Origin: Cyprinodon diabolis
Taxonomy: Eukaryota > Chordata > Actinopteri > Cyprinodontiformes > Cyprinodontidae
NCBI GenBank assembly: GCA_030533445.1
Contig: CM060064.1
Span: forward strand, 24,864,626-24,928,625
Direction: 5' to 3'
Length of the DNA stretch: 64,000 bases
Part shown: positions 24,001 to 37,100 of the stretch, piece by piece
Layout of the letters: each line of letters starts with the position of its first letter
How positions within the stretch are numbered: position 1 is the stretch's first letter
Notes under the pieces: model-generated
Database searches by the model: none
Told to the model about the DNA's origin: nothing
Seen by the model: only the letters and a program-made list of their open reading frames with translations
Position numbers and translations under genes: made by a program

Positions 24001-27000
24001 ACGATGTGAACCTCGTTTCAAAGCTGTCGTATAAGCTTGGAACATTTTAGTGTTTTGTGACCAGGGGCATTGCTCAGTGTGTGTGTGCGTCACTGGTAGG
24101 GTTTTAATGGAGGCTCTACAGGTCCACACATGTTCCCCGGAGCTTCCTGGCAGACTTCAGAGACAAAGAGAGACATCATCATCATCATCCCTGAGCTGTT
24201 TAGATGCTGTGTTACCCCTCAGCAGGAGGTTAGTTGTTAGACATCTGTTTGCTGAGGTCAGGCCCCCAGGCAGAGGGGGCCAATCACCTTTTTAATGTTT
24301 GCATATTTAAAATGCCATTGCACTGAGGCTGCAGGCTGTTGGTGAAAAACTGATTTTCATAGACACACCTGGAGGGCTTACTGCCTTCAAAGGAGGGGCC
24401 TCTTTTTACAGACGCATCAGTATTGCCCTAAGAAACCTGTTAGAGGCTACAGAATGCTGGGCCAGATGTTCGTCACCTTACAGCAGAACAGCAACCTCAA
24501 GTATCCAGTAAGAGCTACAATGAAATTCATGACTTAATAGATATTTTATTGCCATGATATATACGATGAAACTCAGTTTGGCATATCTAGAGAGAGCTGG
24601 GAGGGCTGCGGTCTTAGGTTAATTGTCTAAAGTATATTGAAATGTTGTAATGGCCCTGTCACTGCATTCCATGTTCCAAAACCAACATTTTCCTGAAGTC
24701 TGTGGGTGGCAACAGGTGGTTTATTTCTTTATACACACTTCTGACTTGAAAAATAGGTTTTTTATTTTTTCCAGCAAAAAATAAAGAATTGAAAAAATAT
24801 AACTAAACATATTGCACAGATTAGATAAACATGAAAATCAACTTAATCTGATGTTGGAGCCTTCAAACATGATCAAAAGTACTCAACAAATCTTTTTACA
24901 CCCTCTCATCCTCACAGCAGAAATATAAACAAGAAAAAAAAAACATCTTCACTGCCCCTGCCCTGTGTTCCTGATCTCTAAAATTTATGGGCGCGTCTAA
25001 AATTAACAAAACAATTCCAAATATAAAAATTGTAGATCTTGAATTCAAACTATCTTAAACATTTTCGGTCAACAAAATAAGACAAAACAAACATGAAGCT
25101 GTGGTGAACATTTAAACTAAACAGCTGCCTGTGTCATATCTCAGGCTGGCCCTCTCCAGTACCCACTTGCAGATAAAGCCCCAGAGCACTTGTGTAAACT
25201 GAAGCAGATGGAAAGATTAGAAAAAGGGTTTTCTGTTTTCAATGTGCCTTTGATCACGATGGGGTGGGAAGGCTGGGACTTCTCCCTAAAAAGATGATGT
25301 CATTGTTTTTTAACTTTACAGGATGTACTAAAGCAGGGTTTCTGTGATCAGATCACACAGAAATAGACTAGAAAATGGGCTGAAATATACTGTTTTATAT
25401 GTATTGTTCTTTCCTTAAAAGCAGCAAGCTAATCTTACTAATTTGTGTCTTCCCTAGGTTGCTCTTGGAGAGGCTTGTGCCAGTGGCAAGTTCACTGAAT
25501 CGGGACACTGCTGCAGATTGTGTCCTGCTGGTTATGAAGTGGAGGTAGAGTGTGGGAAGGAGGATACCAAATGCAAACGGTGTCCGAAGGGTAGGCACTA
25601 ACAAACGCTCTCTTTTTACAGCATGCTGCCACCATATCCCAGCTGTTTTTTTTTACTTTGTACATAGTTGTTTTGCTTGTCTGTCTTCATTTAAATGTAA
25701 TTACCATCAAATACCACCTTTATAAAGCACTTTAAATAGCAGTTAAGTAGACAAGTGAAAAAGATAAGTTAAATTTACATATGATTTTTATATATGATTT
25801 TAAAATAATTAAAAAAATAAAAAAATTCAGAGATTTAAATTTGGACTAGAGGAACTTTAAAACAGATCCTAAAACGTACAGTCAGCCAAAGAAGAGAATA
25901 ATTAATGTGGTCAGACCATTTTGTTTCAGGTAAAAGTCATCCTTTTGCACAACCTGCATGTGCCTAATAAATGCATCACTAAATGCAAAATATAGAGATT
26001 TGCAGTAATCCACCCTATATGTGACAAATGCATGGATCCCTGTTTCAAAATGCTGCCTTGGAGTAAAAGGCTTTATTTTAGCTAGTTGCCTGAAATAGGG
26101 AAAATTCAACTTCTTTACCCTCCTAATCTTTTTTTCCCCCAAGTTTAAGTTTTGCTTCCATCTTTAATTCGAGATTTTTTAAGGTATTAAGTCAGAAAAA
26201 CAAGATCTACAAGGGGCCCAACACTGAACCCCTGTGGACCCCCGACTGAAGGCAGAGGACACAAAATCCAAAGTTTGATTGAGAAAGTTTGCTCTGCCAG
26301 ATAAAACCTAAATTACTGCAATGCAGCAGCCCAGGGGCCCACACACTGCTTCAAAGGAGAAATTCAAATACTAGGATCAACTGTTTGAAAGGCAGCAGTT
26401 AAATCTAGGAGCACAATGATAGCACAGTCAGCTAATTAAAGCACATTTTATGTTTAGTCTGTTTCTTATCTTTAGGTTTTACTAAGTCAAAAGCAATTTG
26501 CTCCAGTGGACAGAGTCTTTGAAAAGGCTTCAGTTTTCTTAGTCTCAATTTATAACTTAAAATGTCTTAAAACCAAAAACTCTTTTGTGGGTCTTAAATC
26601 TAATATTGTCACATCCTTAATTTGTATATTTATTTTTTTTAAAGCCAGTCTTCGCTGAAACTTGTTTTGTTTTACGCTAAGTGAAGAATAGCATCTATGT
26701 TCTTGTTGTGTTATCCACTATTGACCTTAAAAGGTTAATATTCATACAATACTAATAATACATTGATTTGGGTTAGAGCTAAAGAAATGCGAGCTTAAGT
26801 TTAAGAGGTTTGATTTAACGTGCTTATTGTAAAAAATCTTTCACATATTTTATATTAAAAAGAGCAATATGCTAGCCATTAACAGTTTAAAAGTAGAGAT
26901 GCACAGATCCAGTTTAGTCCAATCCCATTGGATACCAATACTTTGGCTGAGCGTATCGGCTGATGTCTGATACCGATATGATTCAACTGTTGAATGAATA

Positions 27001-30000
27001 AACCATATATCTTGCTATGTTTGTGAAGTTTTAGCCTTAAAATAAACATTGTTAAAAATTAATGCAGATATAAATGTACTTTATATTATTTTGTTAACAA
27101 ATAAGCAGCAAAAATAAAGAAGTAACATTTCGAGGTAAGGTGCACTGGATCGGATCCTCGATATCTAATATCAAATGAAATTATCGAATTAGTGCACCTT
27201 TGTTTAAAATACTTTTTTCCCCATATACTGGAATTTAATTTTTATTTTTCTTTTCTTTTTTTCTTTTGGATAATGTTCAAATCTTTTCAGTGTTGCATGT
27301 ATTATTGGTTTCCACTTGGCAGGAATATATTTATCAACTACAAATCCCTTGTTGAAAAGATTAAACTTTTGTAAGACATTAAATGAAAATAAAAATCAAT
27401 TTAAAGTTGAAAGGCTGCCATTTTTTTTGTCATTCCCCGGGACAGATGATATCTCCCCATATTTGCATTTACAGCATTTAGGGAAAATGAATCAACTTTT
27501 TTTTAATCTTAGAATAGTATAAATTACCATTAGAGTCTTTAAGATGACAGTCCACTGATTATTCTTTTAAACTTGCCTGTCCAGGAACCTTTTCCCCATC
27601 TGAAGGCCTTGAAGCTTGCCGTCCTTGCAGCACATGTCCACGTGGTGTCCCCATGTTGGCTTCTTGCTCAGCATCCCAGGACATCCAATGTGACTGTGAC
27701 ACTGGCTATTACTTTTTGAGCTCCTTATCTCTGTGCGCGCCCTGCTCCAAATGTGGGCGGGGTCAGGGGGTGGTTCGGGAGTGCGACCATCAAGGAAACA
27801 GGGTTTGCCAGAAGTGTGGCCCGGGAACCTTTATGGAGGATGATTTCCATACCAAAGAGTGCCAGCTTTGCACTCAGTGCTCTGAAGAAGAGGTGGAGAT
27901 CCGAGCCTGTTTGTTCTTTTCCGACACTGTCTGCTTGGGTGAGTGATATAAAGAGAATAACCTCTGTGAGGAAACGTGACTCTTGAGATTTAATTCTGAT
28001 ATTGGTGTAACAAAAACTCTTGTAAAAAAAGTTGACTTTTTATCCAGCTAGGATAAAAATGTAGATAATCTTTGCAATTAAATCTAGACTATTAATATAA
28101 CAATAAGTTTTTTTCTGGTGTTTAGCAAAAACTCACTAAAAAAGTTCAGTTTCTTAAGAGAAATTGTTATTTTTTTATTTCATTCTGTGGAACATTTGAG
28201 TTGTCAGAATTTTACCCACAATAGAAAACCACATTAACTATAAATAACTTTACTTTTAGGTAAAGCTGTTCCAATAAAACATGCATCCAGGTTAGCATGG
28301 TTACCAGTACTGGTAGCTATAAATAAAGAAATGCATAACTGTAAAGAAATGCTTAAAACTTGAGTTTTTTTTTAATCCTATAAAACTACTAAAACATCAG
28401 TGTAATGTAGAGAAGATGAGGCAGACCAGGGCATGTGGTCAGCGTCTGCATCGACAGCTCAACTCTAATTGAGAAATTACATGTAGCCTGCGCCGCTTAT
28501 GTTACGCACCAAGTGTGTATTTGCAGATTAAGCACCAAGAAACATGAGAACTTGCAAAAGCCCTTTTTATTGTTGCAGTCCAATTGATTGAAGGTCTTTA
28601 GGTCAAATGCTCCTGAAGCCCAAGAAAAGCAGCTGACCTTGACAGCTTGTGATTAGTCCCCCGAATGGCTACATTGCTCCCTTAGACAGGAGTTATCTGC
28701 ACTTACTTAGAGTCTGTGTCATGACCCTTTAACCCCACTCAGGTTGGCCAAGTATCCTCTACTGTTTGATCCAGAAATAGCCATACGGCAGGAGGGTGGA
28801 TGCAGCTTAAAAACAGGGGCAATGGAAGGTTAAAAAGCCCAGGGGATCAACCAGCATGACAGAAGCTATCTTCACATCTGGTCCAAATATGTTCTGTTGA
28901 GCATGTGTGCCGCTGATCCTTGACATGTCTTCTTTTCGAACAGATAAGCAACTGCACATTTTGTCTCGCCCTGCCTTGAACATCCCAAACGGGACATTGC
29001 TGATGGAGGAGGGGGAAGGTGGTAACCCCACACTTGGACCGTCCAAGCTGACCCCGCAGGACGAGGGGGACAGCAACAACATTCTGGCCTATGTGTCCGT
29101 TCCTGCTGCTGTGGTGCTGGGCTTGTTGGTTTACGTGGCTTATAAATGGTGAGTTTGTCACTCTGTTTATGTCCTGTAATAAGGAGGGCATGACTGGCCA
29201 TGGGACATGCGCTAGCTTAAACTGCTTTCGTACACTTCTCTCAGTTGGCAGTCGTGCAAACAGAAGAAGGCTCTCTCCAAGGCCCGAGTGGCAGAGCTGG
29301 GAACATCTCCAGAAGCAGAAAAGCTCCAAAGTGACAGTGGTGTTTTTCTAGACACCTACAGCCTGCAGGATAACCAGCCTAGCAAAGGTAAGCAGATATG
29401 GGTACACCTTCTAACTGCAAATCCTCGCAGCTAATGTCTCCCTCTGGAATACTCTTAGCGCTAAACAGAACAAGACCAAATGAGCTATTATGACAAAAAA
29501 AAAAAGAGAGAACATTATAGTTTGGTTGAAGTAACAAATAATAGAGTAGGAGAATAGAGATATGACATAGCAAAGAGAGGAAATGTGGTCCTTGACATTC
29601 TAATGTTATAGCAGCACAACTTTAGATGTAGCTCAGGATAACCCGAGTCATTCAAACCATAAGCTTTTTTTTTCTAGGATTTCTTTTGTAAAGCAGCTGG
29701 AAAATAATCTTTTGAATAATATATAATTATTATCATATGGAAATGTTTGAAGAATTTAATTTCAAACCATTTAAATATTAGGATTTTCCCCCCAAATACC
29801 GGTATATCCGTTTCTAAAGACAGTGGATATAATGTACCTTTGACAATCTGGGGCGACAGCTGTGTCTTCCACAGAGCTTTTAGTTTAAGGATAGATAGAG
29901 TGATGGGTTGGAACTCATGTGGTTGTGAGCTCAAACCTGAGATCTTTGATTTTCTATTGGTTACAATCTGTGTCTGATGGTACAGAAAAAAAATCTATGA

Positions 30001-32767
30001 CAAAGTTTTAATCCCCTTTCTAAAGATCTGCTGACTTTACCAGATAGGGTGTTAGAATAGCCAATTTCTATCGGTTACCATATGAATATGTTTGGCTCTA
30101 AATCAGAAGGCATGATCTGATTTGCTTTAATCTGGATGAGCAATTGCTGGGTCACTATTAAGAACTCCTTATTTAGACTTTGATTAAGTGTGCCCCTTTG
30201 ATTGATCGAACTGGTAAATCTTCCTGATTCATCATCATCATCATATTTGCTCCAAATTTTGCAAGTCTACCCACAGACTGCTGATCACTTTAGTCCCACC
30301 AACTCAATCAGGAAGTGACAACATCTGCTTGAAATGTAAAATTTGCCAGATTTTATCTTTAAACTGTAGTTCAACCTTTCCTGACCAAAGCTTAGGTTGT
30401 GACATTCTCATACAATTGTCTAGTGGTAAAGTGTGGAATTTGTTATCTGGCTCGGAAAACACACAAAAAAGGCGGTGCGTGGGATGGTCACGATAGGCCC
30501 AGCGGCACTGAGCTGCAAGGGCCGTCCAAGGCCACTTGTGGCTTTCGTTTTTTTCTTCATCTGTTTTAAGTATCAATATAAATTGTCTCTACAATTATGT
30601 AATAACATTCATTTTTAGACATTTAGACATTTTATCTATTGTGTCATGAAAGTGTAGAACTTTCAATTATAATTGTAGTACCATATCTTGATCAGCTTGA
30701 TACCTCTTAAAAATGAAATTTTGCATGTCTGCAGTACTTTAATTTGAAATCTCCATAAAGATGTCCAGTTTTATGGTTGGCTCTGGACAGTAAACACCAT
30801 TCCAGTAGCTATTGCTGCAACGCACTGCTGATTTGGGTCATGTGCTTGAGATGATTTACTGATGTAGATGGTGTTGATCAGATTTATCTTTATATTGTTA
30901 CATTCCTCAGCTAAACTGTGCTGTTTTCTTAGTCGTCCAAATTCCTCTGATACAAATGTCTCCCCAATTCCCCTCTGTTCTATCTATCAGATGTTTTCTA
31001 ATTGGTGCATCAAAATAACACATTTTGTTGGCACTTTGTAAGCCCCTATTTTCCTCTCATACTTTGTGCGGAGTTTTTCTGGCATTTTGAAAACTTTTGA
31101 GTTTATTTTTTATGCAAGTAATTAATCAAATAAATATAATAACAGTGAATAGAACCATGTAAAAGTTTTATCTAATAAACACAAAACATACTATGATATA
31201 CGGTAGGTACTTAGAAATACAGGCATTTCCAGGCCCACACTGAATAACAGTCAGAGCCTTTAAAAGAAATGCAAGAAAATGGCAAATAATAGATAGTCTG
31301 ACAAATAAACAATGCAAGCAGTGCATCATTACGCACAAAAATGAAAACATTTTTTTTTTATAGTGAATATGATAAAACCTCTGCAGGTTACTGGCATAAA
31401 GATCTACTGGGGTTTTAAAGGGAGAAAAATACTAAACCACTAACGAGTCTTTTTATTGAGGCACCAATTCTTCCGTAAAAGCTTTTTCTCCTTCGGTTCC
31501 TAAAACCAACAAGCTGCAAAACTGATCTCCCCCTGGGTAAAAATAAAGGAAAAAGCTTTTAATTAATACTTGCTTTATTTTCTGACTGTGTTGGTAACTG
31601 TTTATGCTGTTTAAAGCTTTTCAGTTTTTGCTGTTGCTTTAGGCATTGGGATAATCAAAGGAGTTAATATTTCCTAACTTACTTGAACGTTTCACTGTCT
31701 TTCTCACTTTAGAGAGTGGTCAGGAGAAATTAGCTTCTGTGCCACATTTTTAATGGAAGCAGTTACATGTTATAGGAACTGTTATTTGTAACATTGTGTT
31801 CACTAATTTCGAACTAATACAGGTTACATTAAGGCAACTCTGTGATTTGACCCAAGTATTAGTTTAATTTGAAATTAAAGTATATTTTTAGGTATCTTTA
31901 AAGCAATTGTTAGTCTGCTGGTCCGCTATTTTAAGACCGTTTCATTTTGCAACAGTGCTGTGTTGCTTGTTGCTTTCAGGGACTCTAAACCTGGAAATTA
32001 CAGGTCTAGCATTCAATGTTGTTTAAAGGAATAGTGCAAAATGTATTTCATGTTTTTTGAACTCATATTTCCCAGAGTAGCTGTACACCAAGGTCCAGGA
32101 CCCAAGTTCTGTTTCTGAGGAAATAGTGCGACCCTTCTGAAGTCACTGAGCAGTTATGTATATACAAGTTCCAACCAAAGTAAAGCTAAACAAGTAGGCA
32201 GGCAAACATCAGCAGGCAGAGCGATGTAAACAAGGGAGAAAGAAATGACTGTGCCCACAGATAAACACTGGTGGGCAGCGAAAGAAAACAACAGTGGGTT
32301 AAAGCATAGCTTGATGATATACGTTTCAAAGTGAAATCTAAATATTAAAAATAAACACCTCGACATCAGACAGCCTTTCTTTTTCATTATTTATCCTGAT
32401 TAGTGAAGCAGTAAATGCAACATTATGCTAAGAAATGCTTGTTTTTCACACAGGTACTAAGAGAGACAGCAAGTACGACAACCGCCTTTACATCAACCTG
32501 CCGCCGAACAAGCAGGAGGAGGTGGAGCGCCTTCTGCAGGAGGCGAGTGGCCGTGGATGGAGGCACCTTGGTGCTGCGCTGGGCTATGAAACCGAACAGC
32601 TGGACCTGTTCGGACGTGGCGAGGCCCCGACACACACACTCCTGTCTAACTGGGCCCAGAGAGAGGGCTCTACTCTGGGACTGCTGAGCTCGGCGCTGGC
32701 CCGCATAGAGAGATCCGATGTGGTGACGGCGCTTAACAGCAGCCAGCAGGGTGCCTCTGTCGTCTGA
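18069..32767 (+). CDS. nradd: p75NTR-like receptor with death domain (neurotrophin receptor associated death domain)
   Basis: Type I membrane receptor related to NGFR/p75NTR, expected to modulate neurotrophin and cell-death signalling. Six coding exons: 18069-18107, 25458-25590, 27585-27938, 28944-29148, 29245-29387, 32454-32767. They give 395 residues in one frame. Residues 1-20 are a signal peptide (MRLVIISALLLLKVALGEA). Four TNFR cysteine-rich repeats cover about 20-175 with the p75 cysteine spacing. A stalk has one N-glycan sequon (NGT at 191), a transmembrane helix spans about 221-243, a juxtamembrane part contains EKLQSDSG, and the death domain is at about 310-385. The last residues SVV fit a class I PDZ ligand. 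Six exons match the NGFR gene plan. nradd rather than ngfr is chosen from its position between nbeal2 and setd2. Odd points: valine at the conserved transmembrane cysteine, and a 7.3-kb first intron. Confidence 0.94.
18108..25457 (+). other. nradd: nradd intron 1 (7.35 kb); no gene seen
   Basis: GTAAGT donor follows the signal-peptide exon and the CCCTAG acceptor precedes cysteine-rich repeat 1. The intron is AT-rich with poly-purine and homopolymer runs and an ATC triplet repeat near 24177. I recognise no conserved exon or intact mobile element. Its size makes it the likely place for nradd enhancers, but no site can be named. Confidence 0.7.
25880..26440 (-). mobile_element. Decayed L2/CR1-clade LINE fragment
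   Basis: A minus-strand frame (25882-26142) reads KLNFPYFRQLAKIKPFTPRQ, then HAFVTYRVDYCKSLYF and MQVVQ, typical of the region after the reverse transcriptase of fish L2-like LINEs. Near 26214-26242, minus-strand text resembles GVHRGSVLGPL, a form of the RT motif PQGSVLGP. Frameshifts and stops separate the parts. Located in nradd intron 2. Confidence 0.7.
26895..27202. mobile_element. hAT-like MITE with TIRs
   Basis: The left end AGAGATGCACAGATCCAGT and the right end (minus: CAAAGGTGCACTAATTCGAT) are imperfect inverted repeats. They match a common vertebrate hAT MITE family that starts AG(A/G)G(A/G)TGCACCGATC and contains GATACCGATA (at 26970). About 308 bases and non-coding. Target duplications are not clear. 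Confidence 0.6.
29601..29680 (-). mobile_element. Short L2-like LINE 3' tail remnant
   Basis: TATAGCAGCACAACTTTAGA and GTAGCTCAGGATAACCCGAG at 29608-29647 parallel the 3' part of the larger LINE at 37240-38690, in the same orientation. It is a small relic in nradd intron 5. Confidence 0.55.
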
Positions 32768-34125
32768 CACACTAGAAGGCCCTGCAGTGACAATCACAGA
32801 CTCAAGTGAGGGATTTAAAGAGGAAAAGGAAGGCACTCGGTTTTCAGATCTTCTGTCATGGTTAAATGGAGTCTCTTTTAACTATGTTGACAGATCTTTT
32901 TTTTTTTTTTTTTTCACTAGAATACCAGCAATACTCTTGCCTTATTTGGAGAGAAAGCCATGCTGCGTGGAAACAGAATATTTGTCCTTTATTGCAGGGC
33001 TCATTTCACTGAATATACAGTGCTGTAAAAAGAATTCCTACCATAAAGTTTTTTTTCTTTTTGTTGGTTAGATTGAAATGTTTTTAGATCATCAAATACA
33101 TTTTAATATCAGACAAAGATAAACCTTAGTAAATACAAAAGCAGCTTTAAAAAGAGGCTTTGGTTGATTATATGAAAGTATTTTAAATCTTGCCTAATCA
33201 GAAAATGTAAATGCCCCCTTAATCTAAAATATGGTTTTGCAGTGTTTGGCGAAAACACATACATGATCCCAGGATTTATTTTATTTCATTTTTTAGAAAT
33301 GTTGTGTTAGGTTACACCTTAACAAGATGTACAACTTATAAAAGCTACCAGAGGAAACCGACCTTAACTGAGGTAAATGAGGTCTGCAGTGCTTTACATG
33401 GTGTTTTGTGACGTCTTAGATGAGTCAGGGACACACTATGGTTTGCCACCCTGTCCTGTCAAAGTTTATCTCTGTTCACTATGCTTAACAGGAGACTAAA
33501 TAAATTAGACTGAAAGTTATCAGTTGATGTAAAAAAAAACTTACATCCTCCCACTTCTGAAATCAAAATTTCGTCCATAGTTGTTAGGGAGGTTTGGGTT
33601 AGTAAAACTGACCCAAAAATTAGATTAACCATATTTGATTCAAATGTGAAAATGCATATTTTCACATGCAACCAGGTTGTTTGGGATGTTTTTTTCCCCT
33701 TGAGAGGTCAAATCTGCATTTAAAAACAGAAAGTTGTATTAACTCTAGTTATCTTTCTTGATAACAAAATTTATTGGATGATCTTTAATATTTGAGTGAG
33801 ACCACAAGTAAAAAACTGCAAAGAGTTCAGGTCAAAATACCGAGCAAGCTGCTCACTACGCCCACAGTGTACGAATGTCACTCCTAGCCATATAAGAGTA
33901 CTACGAGACCGTTAACAAAAGGCACCCAAATACTGTAAATACTCAGTAAATAAAGGTGCTCCATGTGTTATTATTATAAGGCATCTGTATTACCTGAACA
34001 AAAATCTGATCATTTCCAATGTCAACACAAATTATTTCTCTTGAAGTTGTTGTATATTGAACCCCTTAGCTAAACATGTTCATCTTTGGTAACCTTTTTT
34101 TAATAAAGAACTTTTTAAATGAATC
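32768..34125 (+). other. nradd: nradd 3' UTR with candidate poly(A) signal
   Basis: The sequence runs from the stop to a strong AATAAA at 34102-34107, preceded by a T-run and followed by T-rich sequence. An earlier AATAAA lies near 33499. The UTR end is inferred from signals only. It appears to have absorbed a Tc1-like terminus at 33018-33221. Confidence 0.5.
33018..33221 (+). mobile_element. Tc1-like inverted-terminal-repeat remnant
   Basis: Begins CAGTGCTGTAAAAAGAATTC right after a TA and later reads AGATCATCAAATACATTTTA, then ATATCAGACAAAGATAAAC, ending AAATGCCCCCTTA. This follows the terminal repeat of a widespread fish Tc1-like family. No transposase remains. It sits within the probable nradd 3' UTR. 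Confidence 0.55.
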
Positions 34126-37100
34126 CTTTTCTGCTCTTAATTTTATTGAAACAGTTAATACTTTCCACCAGAAGCACATAATGATGTACCTACCTTTTAT
34201 GGGTTCTTTTCGGTCCATATACATTTACTAACAGAGGAACATTCAGTCAATAAGTTAAGAGATTCAAACAAGTACTTGCATATATACATGCAAGCAACAC
34301 AATGTAAGATTTGCAACAAGGTGCTGCTTTCGGTGGTGCTTTTGTTCCTACTGCAGCCAACGAATAAGGTCTGCAAGTTTTTTCTTTTTTGCATCAAGGA
34401 TCCAGCAATGATGTAGGCCCTCTAAGATTTTTGTTTCTTAAGCTCAGCTCAGAGGTCACATTATCTAACAACTTGAGAGTAGACTATAATAGAATATCCA
34501 GCCATCGTTTTATTTTATCCTTTTATTTATTTTTACAGCAGTAAAGGTTAGATAGTGGAAGTGGTTACACAATGTGCACCTTAGAAAAGTGAATAAAAAT
34601 AACAAATAGGAAAATACAACCAATATTGTACTTTACGGTGTTTTACAATATAATACTCTGTATCTGAACAATACAGCTGCTGGGAGGAAGGAACTGTGAT
34701 AACGCTCCCTGGTGCATTCAGGGTGCAGTTGTCTGTCACTGAAGGAGCCCTCCAGTTCAGCAACAGCTTCATGCATGGGGTGGGAGACATTATCCAACAG
34801 ATATATTAATTTAGTTAGGGTCCTACTTCATTAATAAGTTAAATGTTTTCCTGAAAAAAGGGCCACTTCTAGACTCTGATGTTGCTCCAAGCAACCTCTC
34901 AGATTACATCAATTAGTGGTAAACAAATAGCTCAGAAAGGAAGGAAATGTTGTCCCACAGGGGGGGAAATTCAGAATAGGCTCCACTCTAATCACATTTA
35001 AGAGGGAAGCTTTTAGAGAAAACATTTTAATCTCCATTTAATTCTAATCTAAAATGTATCTAATTGTCTGCATTTTTCTTGAGAGCAGAAGCTTCTTGGC
35101 TTATGCTACCTGTCAGAGAAACATTGCTTCAGTTTCTTAAAATACATACGAAAGCTGATCACCTTAAAATATGTCTACAATTAAAAATAAAAAATGATAT
35201 ATCATATAATATCCTCACTATTTAAGCAGACTGTTCAGATCCTACAGTCAGTGAACTCGTTAGCTTCCAAACCTGCTCTAAAAAATACCTGAGAAATGTT
35301 TATTTAAAAAAAAACAAAAACATCTAGTTATTTACCATGTTAACCTAATTTAAAGGGAAAGTTCTTAAACACTTCCCAGGTTACAACACTGATGTGATTT
35401 TACTGTATTTTAGTTTTGTGTAAAGCCTGAGCTTAGGCCCAGCTTGGCACGTTTACTGCTGTTTTTGGCAACAGATTTTTTTTCTAACTCATATTCCTCA
35501 GTACCTCCCTTCTGTTTCATCCTACTATTGTTTAAAGATTCCCGTTTCCCATATTCTGGATTAAGGCGTGGAAGTTTGAACCTGCTTGGAATGTCACACG
35601 TCTTTATAAAGGGATTTACAAAATTAAATCTCCTCCTGTCCAACACCCTCCGGAGAATTCTTTTTTAAACAGATATGTAATAACTTGAGTGTGAACTTGA
35701 AATAACGGCTTTACCCAAACCCTCACTGAGGAGCGTCTCCTGTCTCTCACTGAACTCAGATCTGTTAATGAACACTCTGCCTTCGGTTTTAAGTGGGAGC
35801 AGGCATCTAGCATGGCCCGAGGCAGCGTTACATGCCATCACACACTCCAGAAGGGACTGTTTAACTGCGGTCTGGAGCACACAGGAATGGGACTGGTGGA
35901 ATGTGCACACACTTTAGAAAAAAAAAAAAAGAGGGGGATGGGATTGAGGAAGAGTAGCAGAGGGAACAGCTCTCCAGTCATCAACAGGTCTACATGTTTA
36001 GAACAAGCTGATATCTCTAATGAAGGCAATTAATCAATTTGTTTCCCTTTGTGGGAGCCAAATATCTGGGGATTGTGCAAATGTGCCAGAGTTGTTTTCA
36101 TGCCATGTGCGCCACAGGCCTTAGGCAATTTTAAACAGGACTGGGTGTGCATTGAAATGCTAATCATGTGGCAAAACTTGCATTTCTTAAAAATAAAAAA
36201 GAGAAAATATTCTAACTCCAACTCATATCTAACTGCAGTAATTTGCATATGTATTTATTTTACCAGCGTTTTATAGTCATTACACTGTCACAAGTAAAGA
36301 ACAACAAATTGAACTCTCTGCACCACTAGGCCACCACTCCCCAAAGCAGGCATTAGCATGAAGGGTCTTGCCTAAGGACCCACACTGGTAGATCATTCCT
36401 CCCAGCTGGGATATGAACCAAGGCTTCTTGTTTGCAGGATGGGTGACTTAACAATTGAGTTAGCCACCTACTATTTAAATCAGTCTTCACTTTTCAACAA
36501 ATTATCAAGACAAACTTCTGTTTGTTTTATTGGGATTTTAAGAGAGTGCAACATGGAGTGGGATGTGGTTGTGAAAATCATTCGTCTGTAGAAGTGACCT
36601 TACTAGTAAACAGTCCAATTTTTGTTATCTCCTGAGGTTTGTCTTAAAACATTAGCAAACAAAGAGCAAAGCGGAAATCCAAGAAGTACGGTTATAAACT
36701 AAAGTCTAATAGGTTGTTGAAACAAACACCCTAAAAACACCATCCTTTTTATGGAACATGACGGTGACAGAGCCATGCTTTAGGAATGCAACACAAAGAG
36801 AAGAGCTGCGTCAAGTCAATGAAAAGATGAGTAGATCTCAGCCAAAATCAAATCTCCTTACTGGGGTTCAAGAAGACAGAAGCAGCCATTCAGAAAGAAG
36901 CACAGATACAAAGGAACTTGTCAACCAGATCCACAGGCAGCCCTGTCCAAGAAACACAGAGCCAAGCAGACGAGCTCCGAGCCAGCTCCCACGTCAGAGG
37001 ACGAAGAGAGCACATCCAGCCTGTCACAGTCAGAGAAACGGGACTAGACTGAAAGATAGGCCAAGCTCAAACATCTTTAAAGAAAGCTGTTGATGGCAGC

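Noticed and set aside
29245..29351. Reading nradd exon 5 from the second AG (CRANRRRL...)
   Set aside because: Leads to an early stop and loses the conserved SCKQKK and EKLQSDSG juxtamembrane motifs.
18069..32767. Calling the receptor ngfr (p75NTR) itself
   Set aside because: Similarity alone would allow it, but position between nbeal2 and setd2 and the lost transmembrane cysteine favour nradd.
36758..37093. 111-codon plus-strand open frame in the nradd-setd2 spacer
   Set aside because: Polar, low-complexity translation without a recognisable domain; next to LINE sequence. Not enough to call a gene.
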